From Adiantum capillus-veneris (lineage: Eukaryota; Streptophyta; Polypodiopsida; Polypodiales; Pteridaceae), in the NCBI GenBank assembly GCA_014529385.2, contig CM043950.1, forward strand, positions 68,628,935-68,692,934: a stretch of 64,000 nucleotides of DNA, in the 5' to 3' direction. Shown here piece after piece: positions 11,508 through 21,973 of this stretch. Every line of letters begins with the position of its first letter. Positions within the stretch are counted from its first letter, which is position 1. The notes under the pieces are model-generated. The model ran no database searches. It was given only the letters and a program-made list of their open reading frames with translations, and was not told the DNA's origin. The translations under genes and the position numbers were made by a program.

Positions 11508-12641
11508 ATGTATGTGGTGAATGTACTTGCCGACCGTGTCAGGAATCCGAGCTTCACCGAAGCTTTACCACCACTACATGGTAGCTCAATGCCTGCAACA
11601 GTACCTACAAGTGTGTACCAATCGTATATACCTATAGGTCCTTGTACTCATGTAGTCCCTACCCCTCCCATTGTTTCATCTACCTATGCTCCACAACCAC
11701 AACACCCAAGCTCTTATTTCCATGGGACCATAACGGCTAGCCTTAGCATGTCACATCCGACGTCTGCTATGCCTAGGCCACACGTATGAACTTTGGACCG
11801 CCACATGGCACAACACCGTACGAAACGTACCAGTATGCTATGGACCGCATAGTACCAATGAATGCTCTACTTTTAGAGTAAAATTCAATGGAAACTGCAA
11901 TGCCTGTGGGAGGCATGGTCATGAAGCTAAGGATTGCATAGTATTTAAGCGCGTGATGGCCAATAGACCAACCTTAGCATGGACAGACACACCTCGAGTG
12001 CTTGCATTGATGCCAGATCCACCTCTTGAACAAACGTCACAACACATGGTCCCTAGGGCCCAAAATGTTGTTCAAACAACACCCTTACCATCTCCAGTAC
12101 TAGGACCGCAACCACCACATCCGAGAATCGCTTCTGTGAATCAAGTGGGTTGTGAGTCATCTATTGCTTGTTTGGAAGGCTGTGAGGAAGATATAGACCC
12201 TAATATTGCCTATGGGATGGATGCACTTGAAGAAAGTCCACAATACTACATGGAGGACTATTGGGGACAAGTTAAACATGTCTATCAAGTAGCTGCTCTT
12301 GCTGTAAGAGGCCAAAATATAATTATGCTGCTAAGAGACCACCTCTTCAATGCTATGAGTGTGGAGGTCCACATCGTGTGGCGGAGTGTCCTATTAGGCT
12401 ACAAAAGAACACCACACTAATGCAAACCAATCAAGTGAGCATGTCTACAATGTCGATACTCATGTGTAATCGATGTGGCATAGATCATTTGATTGCTCAA
12501 TGTCCAAAGAATCCATATGCACCAAAGATCACGCCATTAAACTTGATTGAGGTTACCGAGGAGCCATTACAAAGTACACATGTGGTACCATTAAACATAC
12601 TCACACGATCGATGCTCCAAAAACAAAAATTATATTCTTGA
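11508..12641 (+). pseudogene. Family A Gag, C-terminal half with zinc knuckles
   Basis: The protein is homologous to the minus-strand Gag at 27274-29060. The proline-rich part before 11790 is followed by a deletion of the capsid-like region. From 11874 the knuckle CNACGRHGHEAKDC is readable, then VVQTTPLPSPVLGPQPPHP. A frameshift near 12310-12380 separates the next knuckle region, which contains AECPIRLQKN and a further knuckle, CNRCGIDHLIAQC. Gag would coat the genomic RNA in the virus-like particle. At least one large deletion and one frameshift make it non-functional. Confidence 0.7.
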
Positions 12642-12689
12642 GAAAAGAGACACAGCATCAATTACCCAATCTCAGAAAAAGAAGAAAAC

Positions 12690-12992
12690 ATGAAGGAAGA
12701 GAACGCAAAAAGCAACGAAGTCAGAGACTCTAGTTCAAAGACCAATATAGGGACTCGTGACAATCCCGTATATATGAACGATGCTGAAGAGGATTCTGAT
12801 TCAGGTGAAACCATGGAGACCAAAACGACCACTAAGATAGAAACCAACAAGGAAGATCTTCATGAGCCACAATGGTCAGGATCCAAGAAGAAGATAGGAA
12901 CTTCTCCAAACCCTACAAAGGAGATCGAGCGAGTCAAGCAATTAAGGAGTTTGGTAGATGGTACCCAAAAGGGATCTAGAACCAGCACCTAG
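12690..12992 (+). pseudogene. Acidic linker of family A polyprotein
   Basis: A 100-codon open stretch rich in Glu, Lys, Ser and Thr lies between the last zinc knuckle and the protease, with no recognised domain. It is absent from the minus-strand copy because of that copy's internal deletion. Confidence 0.4.
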
Positions 12993-13217
12993 GTAGATCC
13001 AGATTATAAACACCGTGTTCCCTACACAACAACAACCTCACCAAGTCCATAGACCCTTAGCCATACCTAGTGTCATCCAAGAAGAAAGTGACTTAAAGTC
13101 ATGGGAAAGTGGGCGTACTCACTTCTTGATGGAAAGAATGTTTACAGAGGGACTACCTGATCCTATCAAAGAAATGGAGATCCCATCTTCCCACATCAAG
13201 GGACTGAAGCCCAAAAG

Positions 13218-13880
13218 GTGCCATTAAAGATTGCCAAATTGATGGATTTCATGTCTTCAGAAGTTAGAACCACCATCATGTCCAAACTATATAAATACCC
13301 TGAGCTAGTCTCAGTTCTTCGAGCCTTCCTCAATGGAGAACCAAAGTTTGGGCTACCACAATTTGCACGGATGGATGGAGCTGGGGAGATGCCAATAGAG
13401 GAGGAACACTTAGATCCACAACCCAACCTAGATGAGAACCTTGTGGTAGAAATACATGTTAACAAGTTGGGACAATACTTTGAGGGTGATGAATCCAATG
13501 CGACCATACCAATCACTACTAAGGGATTAACTGTGAAGGGAATCCTTGATGGTGGCACTGGGGTTAGCATTGTGACTAAAATTTGCTGGGAAACTATGGG
13601 AAGACCTCACCTTGCGACCACAACCATAGTAGTGAAGATGGCCAATGGGTCTATTGTTAAACCTATTGGGATGCTAGAAGATCTCAAGATCAAGGTCTTT
13701 GGCCATAAAATAAGAATTACCTTTCTTTTTATGGATTTCTCCAAGCACACTATGGCATCGGAGATGATCTTAGGACGTCCTTTCATGAGGGAAGCAAAAA
13801 TGGTGCATGAGTGGTCTAAAAACCATGTCTACTTGCAGTTCCAAGATTCTGTCATTCAAGTGCATCTTGTAACTGGTTGA
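13218..13880 (+). CDS. Family A retropepsin-like aspartic protease domain
   Basis: A 220-codon open frame holds a retropepsin-like domain. GILDGGTGVSIVTKICWETMG corresponds to the active-site loop, with D-G-G-T-G in place of the usual D-S/T-G, and ASEMILGRPFM is the conserved second motif. Upstream is KIAKLMDFMSSEVRTTIMSKL, a segment I do not recognise. The protease would process the Gag precursor. The changed catalytic triplet suggests weak or no activity. The frame stops at 13880 (TGA), and family-specific sequence continues to the Gypsy B insertion at 14060. This copy retains the protease that the 25313-31582 copy has lost. Confidence 0.65.
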   Translation: MPLKIAKLMDFMSSEVRTTIMSKLYKYPELVSVLRAFLNGEPKFGLPQFARMDGAGEMPIEEEHLDPQPNLDENLVVEIHVNKLGQYFEGDESNATIPITTKGLTVKGILDGGTGVSIVTKICWETMGRPHLATTTIVVKMANGSIVKPIGMLEDLKIKVFGHKIRITFLFMDFSKHTMASEMILGRPFMREAKMVHEWSKNHVYLQFQDSVIQVHLVTG

Positions 13881-14060
13881 GCACATCCCCTAGGAAACAT
13901 GTTTATAATTGATCATAGATCTGGCACATAGTTCACTCGGCCCCATTGCGGTATTGTTACACGTGTAAAGCGGACATTGATGTTGGGAAAGATTCTCGTT
14001 ATATGGATGTACTGCTTGGGATCACCGAGTCGGACAATGTGGATTGGGTCCACTTAGCGG

Positions 14061-14932
14061 TGTTGGGAAACAAGAAAACTAAAACACCTCTATAGTAATG
14101 TCACCCAAGAGCGTTGAAAGAGAACTACAAGACACAAAAACTTTGCCAAATCCTTTTGAAACACCACAAGTCCAATAGGAGTTGACCCTTGGGAATTTAC
14201 TAGCCGTCGTCCACCCAAGAGACTATGTCACATAGGAGCAAAACCCTGTCAAAGCACGAATTTATAGCACACGCCGACCAATGCAGATGAAGACAAGAGC
14301 CTCTCCTTTCACAATCAAGCATCACAAACCCATAACTTCAATATCAATTCCACAATTCATAGATACATGCCCTCCAAATCTGTCTACACACAATTTGTCA
14401 CTAAACTACCATAGCCATAACCCTACAGAGAACTAGTCGTAACCTGAAGAGCACAACTCCAATTGGGGCACTTTAAAGCTTGAGATAAATCTTGAAAAAT
14501 GACTGGTGAGAAATATTAAGATGACCAAAATTGATTCCATACGCCGCCATGAGAAAAATTGACACAAACAGAAAGCTCTCCCAGCACGACTACACGTAGA
14601 GAAGGCTAGTCGGGGCAAAAATCTGCATCCAAAAGCACCAAGGAGACACAACGAGCTAAAACCTGCAAATTTCTGATGTTTGGATGAAATTTTTTTAATT
14701 TTGTACATGAGTTTTAGTTATATACAAGGCTCACTTCAAAAAACTCACTCACGGGCACTTACAGTAGCCCGACAGCTGTCACTAGACTAGCGACTTGTAG
14801 TGCATGTACATGTGCTTGCTAAAGCAAGATAAAAACCTCACAAAACCAAAGCCCACACACCCTTTTGACATCGGGCGTCATGTCCATATGTACAAATTTA
14901 CAAAAAACGGGGTGTCAGAAATGCGCCCAACA
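14061..14932 (-). repeat. Gypsy B 3' LTR
   Basis: It runs from TGTTGGG to CCCAACA, 872 bases, and aligns over its full length with 20324-21199 with a few percent difference. On the minus strand it is the downstream LTR. Short frames inside it are not genes. Confidence 0.92.
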
Positions 14933-14959
14933 TAGTTTGCCACACCCCAGCCTGCTAGA

Positions 14960-16224
14960 TCATTCATGATCAGCAGCACAAAAGAGATACTGTAAACCAC
15001 ATGAGGGAGTCTTCACTTCATCTTCATAATTAGAAACATGACCAGAAAATTCTTCAAAAGAAGGCTCATCCTCAATCACAGTCATCAACCTAGCAATATA
15101 CTTCTTCAACCTGTAGCCATTCACACGTGCTTTATGTGGGGTACCATCCAAGTCAGCAAGCTGATATGTGCCATTTGGAAACCTGTTTAAGACCAAGAAA
15201 GGACCTTGCCACTTGATTTGAAATTTATTTTGAAAAGTGCTATCAAGCTTACTATTGTAACGAAGCACCTTGTCACCCTTCTTGATGTCCTTGTTCTTTA
15301 CCTTCTCATTTGCCTTTGCTTGATTCTTCTTCAAGACTTGCTCATAATGCTCAAAAGCTAACACCCTATCCAATTGTACACATTGCAAATATAAAAGTCT
15401 TTCCTTGAATGCATCATTGGGCTCTTCTTCAAGCTTTAGCATCATCTTCAAGGCTGGTATCTCCACCTCAACAGGAAGTAAAGCCTCTTTGTCAAAAACT
15501 AGATGGAAGGGAGAAAAACCAGTACCTGATTTGATGGCAGTCCTATAAGCCCATAGAGCACAAGGTAGCTCTAAATCCCAAGTCTTCACATTGTTTCTTG
15601 TCATCTTTGTAAGCATCCTTATGAGCTCTCCATTAAATCTTTCATTCATGCCATTGCATTGGGGATAATATGGAGTAGTAAACCTGCGATGCACATGAAG
15701 CTTTTCACATAGATAATCCACCAACTCTCCCATGAAACCTGGACCCTTGTCAGAAAGAAACTCCAATGGCATGCCAAATTTGCAATAAATATCTTCATAT
15801 ATGAATAAGGAAACATCTTTACTCGTGATGTGCTTAACAGCTTTGGCTTCGGCCCACCTGGATAGATAGTCAACAGCAGTAAGTATGTAACATTTGCCTC
15901 TAGCTATCATAGGTAGAGAACCTATTGCATCAATACCCCACTTCTCAAACACATCATAAGCCACAATGGTGCCTCTAATTTCTGATTTGAGAACCCTATT
16001 TGCCATGCTTTGACACTCTTTACAAGACTTGCACCAATGATGAACATCACATTGAACACTTGGCCACACATAACCCTCCTGCAAGAAGTGATCTTTGAAG
16101 CAAAGTGACCACCACAAGAACCCTCATGATTCTCCTCTAAAATTTTGTAAATTTCCTCTTTCCAAGGCACTTTTCTCATCACAAGATCAGCCCCCTTCAT
16201 ATACAAGGCATCACCAAGTAGCAC
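14960..16224 (-). pseudogene. Gypsy B integrase
   Basis: The main open frame is 16117-14960. The H2C2 zinc-binding part begins in another frame (16224-15922, EENHEGSCGGHFA), so one frameshift lies near 16100. CKSCKECQ follows. Catalytic residues are visible: Asp in WGIDAIGSLP, Asp in LSDKGPGFMG and Glu in MNERFNGEL. The segment YYPQCNGMNE replaces the usual YHPQ-NG-E form. The C-terminal part contains KGDKVLRYN and KWQGPFLV, typical of the integrase tail, without a chromodomain. Integrase inserts the cDNA into the genome. Confidence 0.85.
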
Positions 16225-16302
16225 ATACCTTTTGGCACGATGTAGGAAGGCGTACTTTTTTTACTTCTCCAACTCTGATGGAAGCATACCTGTTTGTAGA
16301 AA

Positions 16303-16953
16303 CTATTCCTCCCTCTCTAAAGCTTCCCTTCCCAAATAAAGAGGAGAATCAGCCCTTATCACATACAATTGCCCAATTGAAGCTTGCGCTGCACCATGTG
16401 CTTCTTCATTTTGAGACCTGTCCACATGCCTTAAACTCCAAGCTTCAAAATGCTTAAGCAGATTCTTCACTTGAAAACACATATTTTTCAGCCTTGGATT
16501 CTTACTTTGCCACACCCCAAGTACTTGCTTAACCACCAAAAGAGCATCGCCTCTTACCCTCACACGACGGATGCCAAGCTCAAGGCAAAGGTTGAGACCT
16601 TTCTCCAAAGTAGCATACTCAGCTTCATTGTTGCTTTGTGTTGTAAGCTTCAAACTCCTTTTAGTTACCAAAGCACCTTGAGGATCATAGATTACCACAC
16701 CTCCTGAAGCTTCACCATGCGCTTTCCTGTAAGAGCCATCAAAAAACAATAGATAGGCATTGTCTATGTCAGGAGCTTCCATGTGTTGCTTCTTCACTGC
16801 ATCCTCCTTAAGAAGAAGAGGGCTTTCCTTATAGGTAAGCAAATCAGCCAATGTAGCCCTTGTACTCTCCTCAACAAGAAAAAAGAATTGGAATTCCTGT
16901 AGCTCCACAATCAACTTCATGAGCCTCTTTGACAAAGTAGGGCTATTCACCAA
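16303..16953 (-). pseudogene. Gypsy B second (archaeal-type) RNase H
   Basis: This continues the pol frame after a single TAA at 16954-16956. LLFFDGSYRKAHGEASGGVV, NNEAEYATLEKGL and RVRGDALLVVKQVLG supply three of the four acidic residues of an RNase H fold. The fourth site reads NEEAHGAAQ, where related elements have Asp. Its place between the RT-linked RNase H and the integrase is diagnostic of Tat elements. A frameshift separates it from the integrase. Confidence 0.8.
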
Positions 16954-19392
16954 TTAAGGTAGAAGAGTGTAGCTAGTGAGGAATGTGAATGGTCTAGGGA
17001 GAAGGTAGTGCCTAAACCTTCTACATGCATAAATCACGCTTACCATAATGAGCTCCACCTCAGTATAGCCTCTTTCCACCTCTAGCTTCACCTTGCTAGC
17101 ACAATAGATAGGCTTCATGTAGTGAGAATTGTTACCTCGTTGAAGAAGCATAGCTCCAATAGCATCCTCACCTACTGATGGATTCACATAAAACTCCTTA
17201 TCCAAATTAGGAGCTTGCATAGCAGGAAGAGAACCAAGAACCTCTTTGATACCTTGAAAAACCTCTTCACATTCATTTGTCCATTGTAGAGGATCCAACC
17301 TTGCTACTTGTTGTAGAGGATAAAGAAGTTGAGAGGACAAAGGAATGAACCTTGCCATATACTTCACCTTTTGAATAAAAGTAGAAAGTTGCTTTGTATC
17401 TTTAGGTGATGGGAGGAGCACCAAAGCCTTCACTTTGTCAGGATCCGCTTCAATCCCATTCTCTGAGATCATATGCCCCAAAAACTTCACTCTTGGTTGA
17501 GCAAGATGACACTTCTTTGGGTTGAGTTGACCTCCACTTTCATCATATTGCTTCAATGCCATCCCAAGCTTTGCACAATGATCCTTTCTAGAGCTATAAA
17601 CACAAAAGTCATCAATAAGATCCTTCACAAACTTGCCAAGAAAGGGAGAGAACACCTTGTTGACGAGCTTTTGATACCACGCACAGCCATTCATAAGACC
17701 AAAAGGAAGCACACAATAACAAAAACATTCCCATGGCGTGATAAATGTGGTCTTATTTCGATCTTCCAAAGCCAAGGTGAGCTGAAAATATCCAGAGAAT
17801 CCATCACATACGCTATACCTCTCATGCCGTGCAATAGAATCAAGTATGTCATCTATGAAAGGAACGGGGTAAGGATCGCTCTTCATGGCTGCATTTAGAG
17901 GCTTAAAATCAACACATATCCTCCACTTTCCATCCTTCTTGGGTGTGACAACAATAGGACTCACCCATTCTGCAGTGTTCATAGGACATATGAAACCTGC
18001 TTCAAGAAGCTTGTCTACCTCTTCCTTTAAAGCATTAAGTTGTACCTGTCCCATTCTCCTTAGCTTTTGGCGTACGGGCTGAGCTCCTTCCTTGATTGGA
18101 ATGTGGATTTCCTCTCCCTTAAAGCCTCTAATTTCCTCATAAGAAGTGATGAATAAATGGGGAAATTGTTGTATCATATGTAGGTACTCACCCTTCTCAT
18201 GACTAGTCAAGTCAGGAGACAACATACCTTGTATCAACTCCTGTTTGACATTAGGTTGAACTTTGGGTTGCATCAGCTCTTCAATTTGCTCATAAGGACC
18301 AGAGATATCCTCATTCTCCATAAGGCCAAGAAATCTTCGTTTCTCATCATGCTCTTCTTTAAGAAACAAGGAGGAAACATCTAGATCGCTATCGCTGCTA
18401 TCTTCCACTTCACTGCCATCGTCCCCATTGTCTTCTTCTTCACTGGAGTACTCTTCTTTATCACTTTTCTCATCAAAATCAGCATCCAAAGATTGCTTGC
18501 TATCCATGTCAAACCTTTTCTTATCACCCCTTCTATTGTAGAGAGTGATGGTACCATGTCCCCAATTCTGTATAGCTTTGGTTGCCTGTAACCATGGTCT
18601 TCCAAGGATAAGAGGAAAAGCACCAATACCCGCGGGCATAACATGGCAATTGACCAGCACTTTAACATCAAATACATCCACCTCCAAGTCCTTTACAACT
18701 CCCAAGCACCTTACCCTTGATTGGTTGGCAAGATTTATGCGAAAACCTAAATTCTTCACCATGTTGAGTCCCAACTTCGATACACAATCTTGAGTAATAA
18801 CACATACCTGTGCACCTCCATCAATATAAGCCTCTCCAATGCACTTCCTCTTATGCCATGCATCCATAGTAGGGCATATATCAGGTATCTCATTCAAAGA
18901 TAGGACTCTCACTGACCCCCTTGTAGGCTCCTTCTTAATGGGGTTGACTACGTGCTTCCATTGCCTCTTTAACTTGGGACACATCTCCATGAGTTGCCCA
19001 AAGGTAACATCAGCCTTTCTACCCACCAAATCAGCCCTTAAACTATAATTTGGTTTCCCTTCTCCCAAAGGAAATTCGGATGCATTGTAATGTTTCCTGG
19101 GCTTTCTCTTCTTCTTCTCTTTACCTGTACCTGTTTCAACTTGTTTCCCTCTTTTATGGCTGGGACTTGCATCACTCATGTCATGATCTCTTGTAACCCT
19201 CTTACCTACAGGCATGACCATAGCTCCCAAATCATCCTCTTTCTTCTCCAAACGGATTATGCTTACCACTTTTGTTTTGCCCTTCTCTTCTGCTGTCAAT
19301 CCACTTGGTCTTGCTTCCCCTTTAATCTCAATACCATAATCTTGAGCTCGAGAAGGAATTTGTGGAGGAAGAGGAAACATGTCGCCACCCAT
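16954..19392 (-). pseudogene. Gypsy B Pol: protease, reverse transcriptase, RNase H
   Basis: An 812-codon frame. A knuckle-adjacent N-terminus leads to a retropepsin (EAYIDGGAQVCVITQ, then LILGRPWLQ). Reverse transcriptase then follows: WVSPIVVTPKKDGKWRICVD, YSVCDGFSGYFQLTL, ITPWECFCYCVLPFGLMNG. The catalytic box reads KDLIDDFCVYS, where Y-x-D-D would be expected, so the first position is changed. The first RNase H (FYVNPSVGEDAIGAMLLQ) lacks the usual first Asp, as if relaxed beside the second RNase H. The frame ends at a TAA and continues in phase into the second RNase H. Confidence 0.85.
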
Positions 19393-19446
19393 TCTCTTTG
19401 GCTTGTCACATTGAGGGCTTTTATGACCCCATTCACCACAATTGTA

Positions 19447-20259
19447 TCATTGAAACATATCCCCTCTTCCACCCATGCCTCTTCCTCTACCACCTATATA
19501 ACCCTCATTGCTTCCATAACCACGTCCATATCCATAACTTTGACCTCTTCCACCTCCCATCATATGCACACTAAGATTCTTCATAAGACCTACAACCTCT
19601 TGCATCTTCTTGCGAAAGGCATTCACATCATGAGAAGCTTGTTGATCATAAGTTGGCTCCCTAATGAGGACCCTTGGTTGCTCTACCTCTTTCACTTCAA
19701 GCTTTGGCTCGACATTGATTCCAAGTTGATGAAGACGCTCTGCTTTCCACTCTTTATTCTTTGCAATTTCAACTGCTTCCTCAAAGGTCCTTGGTTGCTT
19801 AAGCTCTACCTTCAAGCGTAGGTTACTCCTCAAGCTTGCAAGAAACCTGTCCTTCTTCAACATGGCTGGAGGAATTTCAGCCCCCAAAGATGTACACCAC
19901 TTTTCCCATAACGCATTGAATGCCTTGACAAAGTCTTCTATGGTTTGGCCTTCATCTTGTACTAAGCCTTGAACAGACTGCCATACCTTTTGTGGGTCTT
20001 CCACCTGTTGAAAGTGTGTAAGAAAAGCATGCCTTACCATTTCATAAGTCATAACTTGAGGAGGTTGGGCTGATTGTAGCTCCTTTTCGTAGCCTTCCAA
20101 CCATTCCCTAGCATCTCCCTTCAAACAGAAGTAGAAGATTCGTAGTACCAACGTTGGGTCTTGCTTGTCAGCAAGTACGCAAGCAAACTCCATTCTCTCA
20201 ATGAAAGCTTTGGAACTTTCATTTGATTTCCCACTAAACTCTGGAAAATTAAACGCCAT
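19447..20259 (-). pseudogene. Gypsy B Gag
   Basis: I start it at the Met of MAFNFPEFSGKS (20259); the frame is open further upstream, but that part overlaps the primer site and LTR. A retrotransposon Gag domain follows (FLTHFQQVEDPQKVWQSVQG, then AFNALWEKWCTSLG). The C-terminus is Gly/Arg-rich. The frame ends in TGA at 19447-19449. That stop occupies the place of the first Cys of the zinc knuckle; the following codons read YNCGEWGHKSPQC. Gag and Pol are otherwise in one frame, so a single C-to-stop change separates them. Confidence 0.82.
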
Positions 20260-20299
20260 GCCTTCAAAACCTGTAAACTGAAGGTAACTTGAAGCGATT

Positions 20300-20317
20300 C
20301 CTCGGTGGCGGGCACCA
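20300..20317 (-). promoter_or_regulatory. Gypsy B primer binding site
   Basis: Six bases inside the 5' LTR the minus strand reads TGGTGCCCGCCACCGAG, the right place and TGG start for pairing with a tRNA 3' end. It is not the initiator-Met type used by the Copia elements here. I do not identify the tRNA. Confidence 0.55.
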
Positions 20318-20323
20318 AAACAC

Positions 20324-21199
20324 TGTTGGGAAACAAGCAAACTAAGACACCTCTATAGTGATGTCACCCAAGAGCGTTGAAAGAGAACTACAAGACACAA
20401 AAAACTTTTCCAAATCCTTTTGAAACACCACAAGTCCAATAGGAGTTGACCCTTGGGAATTTACTAGCCGTCGCCCACCCAAGAGACTATGTCACATAGG
20501 AGCAAAACCCTGTCAAAGCACGGATTTACAGCACACGCCGACCAATTCAGATGAATACAAGAGCCTCTCCTTTCACAATCAAGCATCACAAACCCATAAC
20601 TTCAATATCAATTCCACAATTCATAGATACATGCCCTCCAAATCTGTCTACACACAATTTGTCACTAGGCTACCATAGCCATAACCTGCAGAGAACTAGT
20701 CGTAACCTGAAGAGCACAACTCCAATTGGGGCACTTTAAAGTTTGAGATAAAGCTTGAAAAATGACTGGCAAGAAAGCTTAAGATGACCAAAATTGATTC
20801 CATACGCCGCCATGAGAAAAATTGACACCAACAGAAAGCTGTCCCAGCACGACTACACGTAGAGAAGGCTAGTCGGGGCAAAAATCTGCAGCCAAAAGCA
20901 CCAAGGAGACACAATGAGCTAAAACCTGAAAATTTCTGATGTTTTGCTGAACTTTTTTTAAGTTTGTACATGAGTTTTGGTTATATACAAGGCTCACTTC
21001 AAAAAACTCACTCAAGGGCACTTACAGTAAGTAGCCCGACAGCTGTCACTAGACTAGCGACTTGCAGTGCATGTACATGTGCTTGCTAAAGCAAGATAAA
21101 AACCTCACAAAACCAAAGCCCACACACCCTTTTGACATCGGGCGTCATGTCCATATGTACAAATTTACAAAAAACGGGGTGTCAAAAATGCGCCCAACA
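20324..21199 (-). repeat. Gypsy B 5' LTR
   Basis: The partner of 14061-14932, 876 bases, with the same TGTTGGG...CCCAACA ends. On the minus strand it is the upstream LTR and would hold the promoter. Confidence 0.92.
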
Positions 21200-21203
21200 G
21201 CGG

Positions 21204-21973
21204 CAACCATAGACACTTAGGGAAACAAGGGGACAACCTGGGTAACACCTGAGGGGGATGAAATGCCACCACTCGTACCCTTAAATATGCTAGAAGCAAT
21301 GCATATAGCTTCTGACAAGACTCATCCTCATATAACAAAGAAAACATACAAGTGGGTCCCTAAAGCTTCTTTAGCGACCATAGCTAGTGCTAAAAGATAG
21401 AAGCCTGGTAAGAGATGTCCCACTTGCCCCAAGAAATGTAAAGAAACGTTGCATTGGATTCCAAAAAAACTATTGGAAGCCCAAGGCTATATGAAGGAAA
21501 TGATCAAATATGGGTGCCAAAACGTAAATTGTGTTCTTACATGTCACCTGACCCATGTGAGCCCAAACGAATTGACAAATCGTGGAAAGGAAAAAATCAC
21601 AAAATGCTACACACCCACTCCAAAGCTAGTTTGGGTACCGAAGAAAGAACAATTTGTTCCACCTAGCTCAGGAAGGGGGGAGTCCCATGAAGCTTCTAGC
21701 TCCTCACATAATGCATCCATAGAGGTAAAAACTTCTCCACATCCTCCACCTACAATAGTGGACCTCCATGAAGCTACAAAGGAATCCACACCTCCCAGTG
21801 TTCAAGAATCACCTAATGAACCACTTCAAGTTCGATCCTGGGAGAGTACCTTACCACCCTTGCAACTCGACGAGGCACCTAAGGTAATAGAAGACTACTG
21901 GCAAAAATCCTCACCTATTACCAACTGTAACAATTGGTTTCAAAGGGTGACGAGCACATTTCAAACAGTATGA
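21204..21973 (+). pseudogene. Family A polyprotein C-terminal part, unrecognised
   Basis: The frame continues from before Gypsy B. It contains two stops (near 21226 and 21399), then an open stretch 21449-21973. A cysteine-rich part (RCPTCPKKCKETLHWIPKKL, then a CQNVNCVLTC cluster) precedes a Ser/Pro-rich tail. I do not recognise a known domain. The cysteine spacing could be a metal-binding module. It is absent from the minus-strand copy. Confidence 0.5.

Larger units (their letters stand above)
14061..21199 (-). mobile_element. Gypsy B: complete Tat-like element with dual RNase H
   Basis: Two LTRs (14061-14932 and 20324-21199) start TGTTGGG and end CCCAACA. They frame Gag, protease, reverse transcriptase, RNase H, a second RNase H and integrase, in that order on the minus strand. 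The flanks share GCGG (14057-14060 and 21200-21203), a 4-base target duplication, or 5 bases with one change. The order and the extra RNase H between the RT-RNase H and the integrase match the Tat lineage of plant Gypsy elements. The copy has two in-frame stops and one frameshift, so it is recently inactivated. Confidence 0.9.

Noticed and set aside
14433-14708. 91-codon frame repeated at 20696-20971
   Set aside because: It is duplicated only because it sits in both Gypsy B LTRs; no domain is seen and LTR function does not need it.
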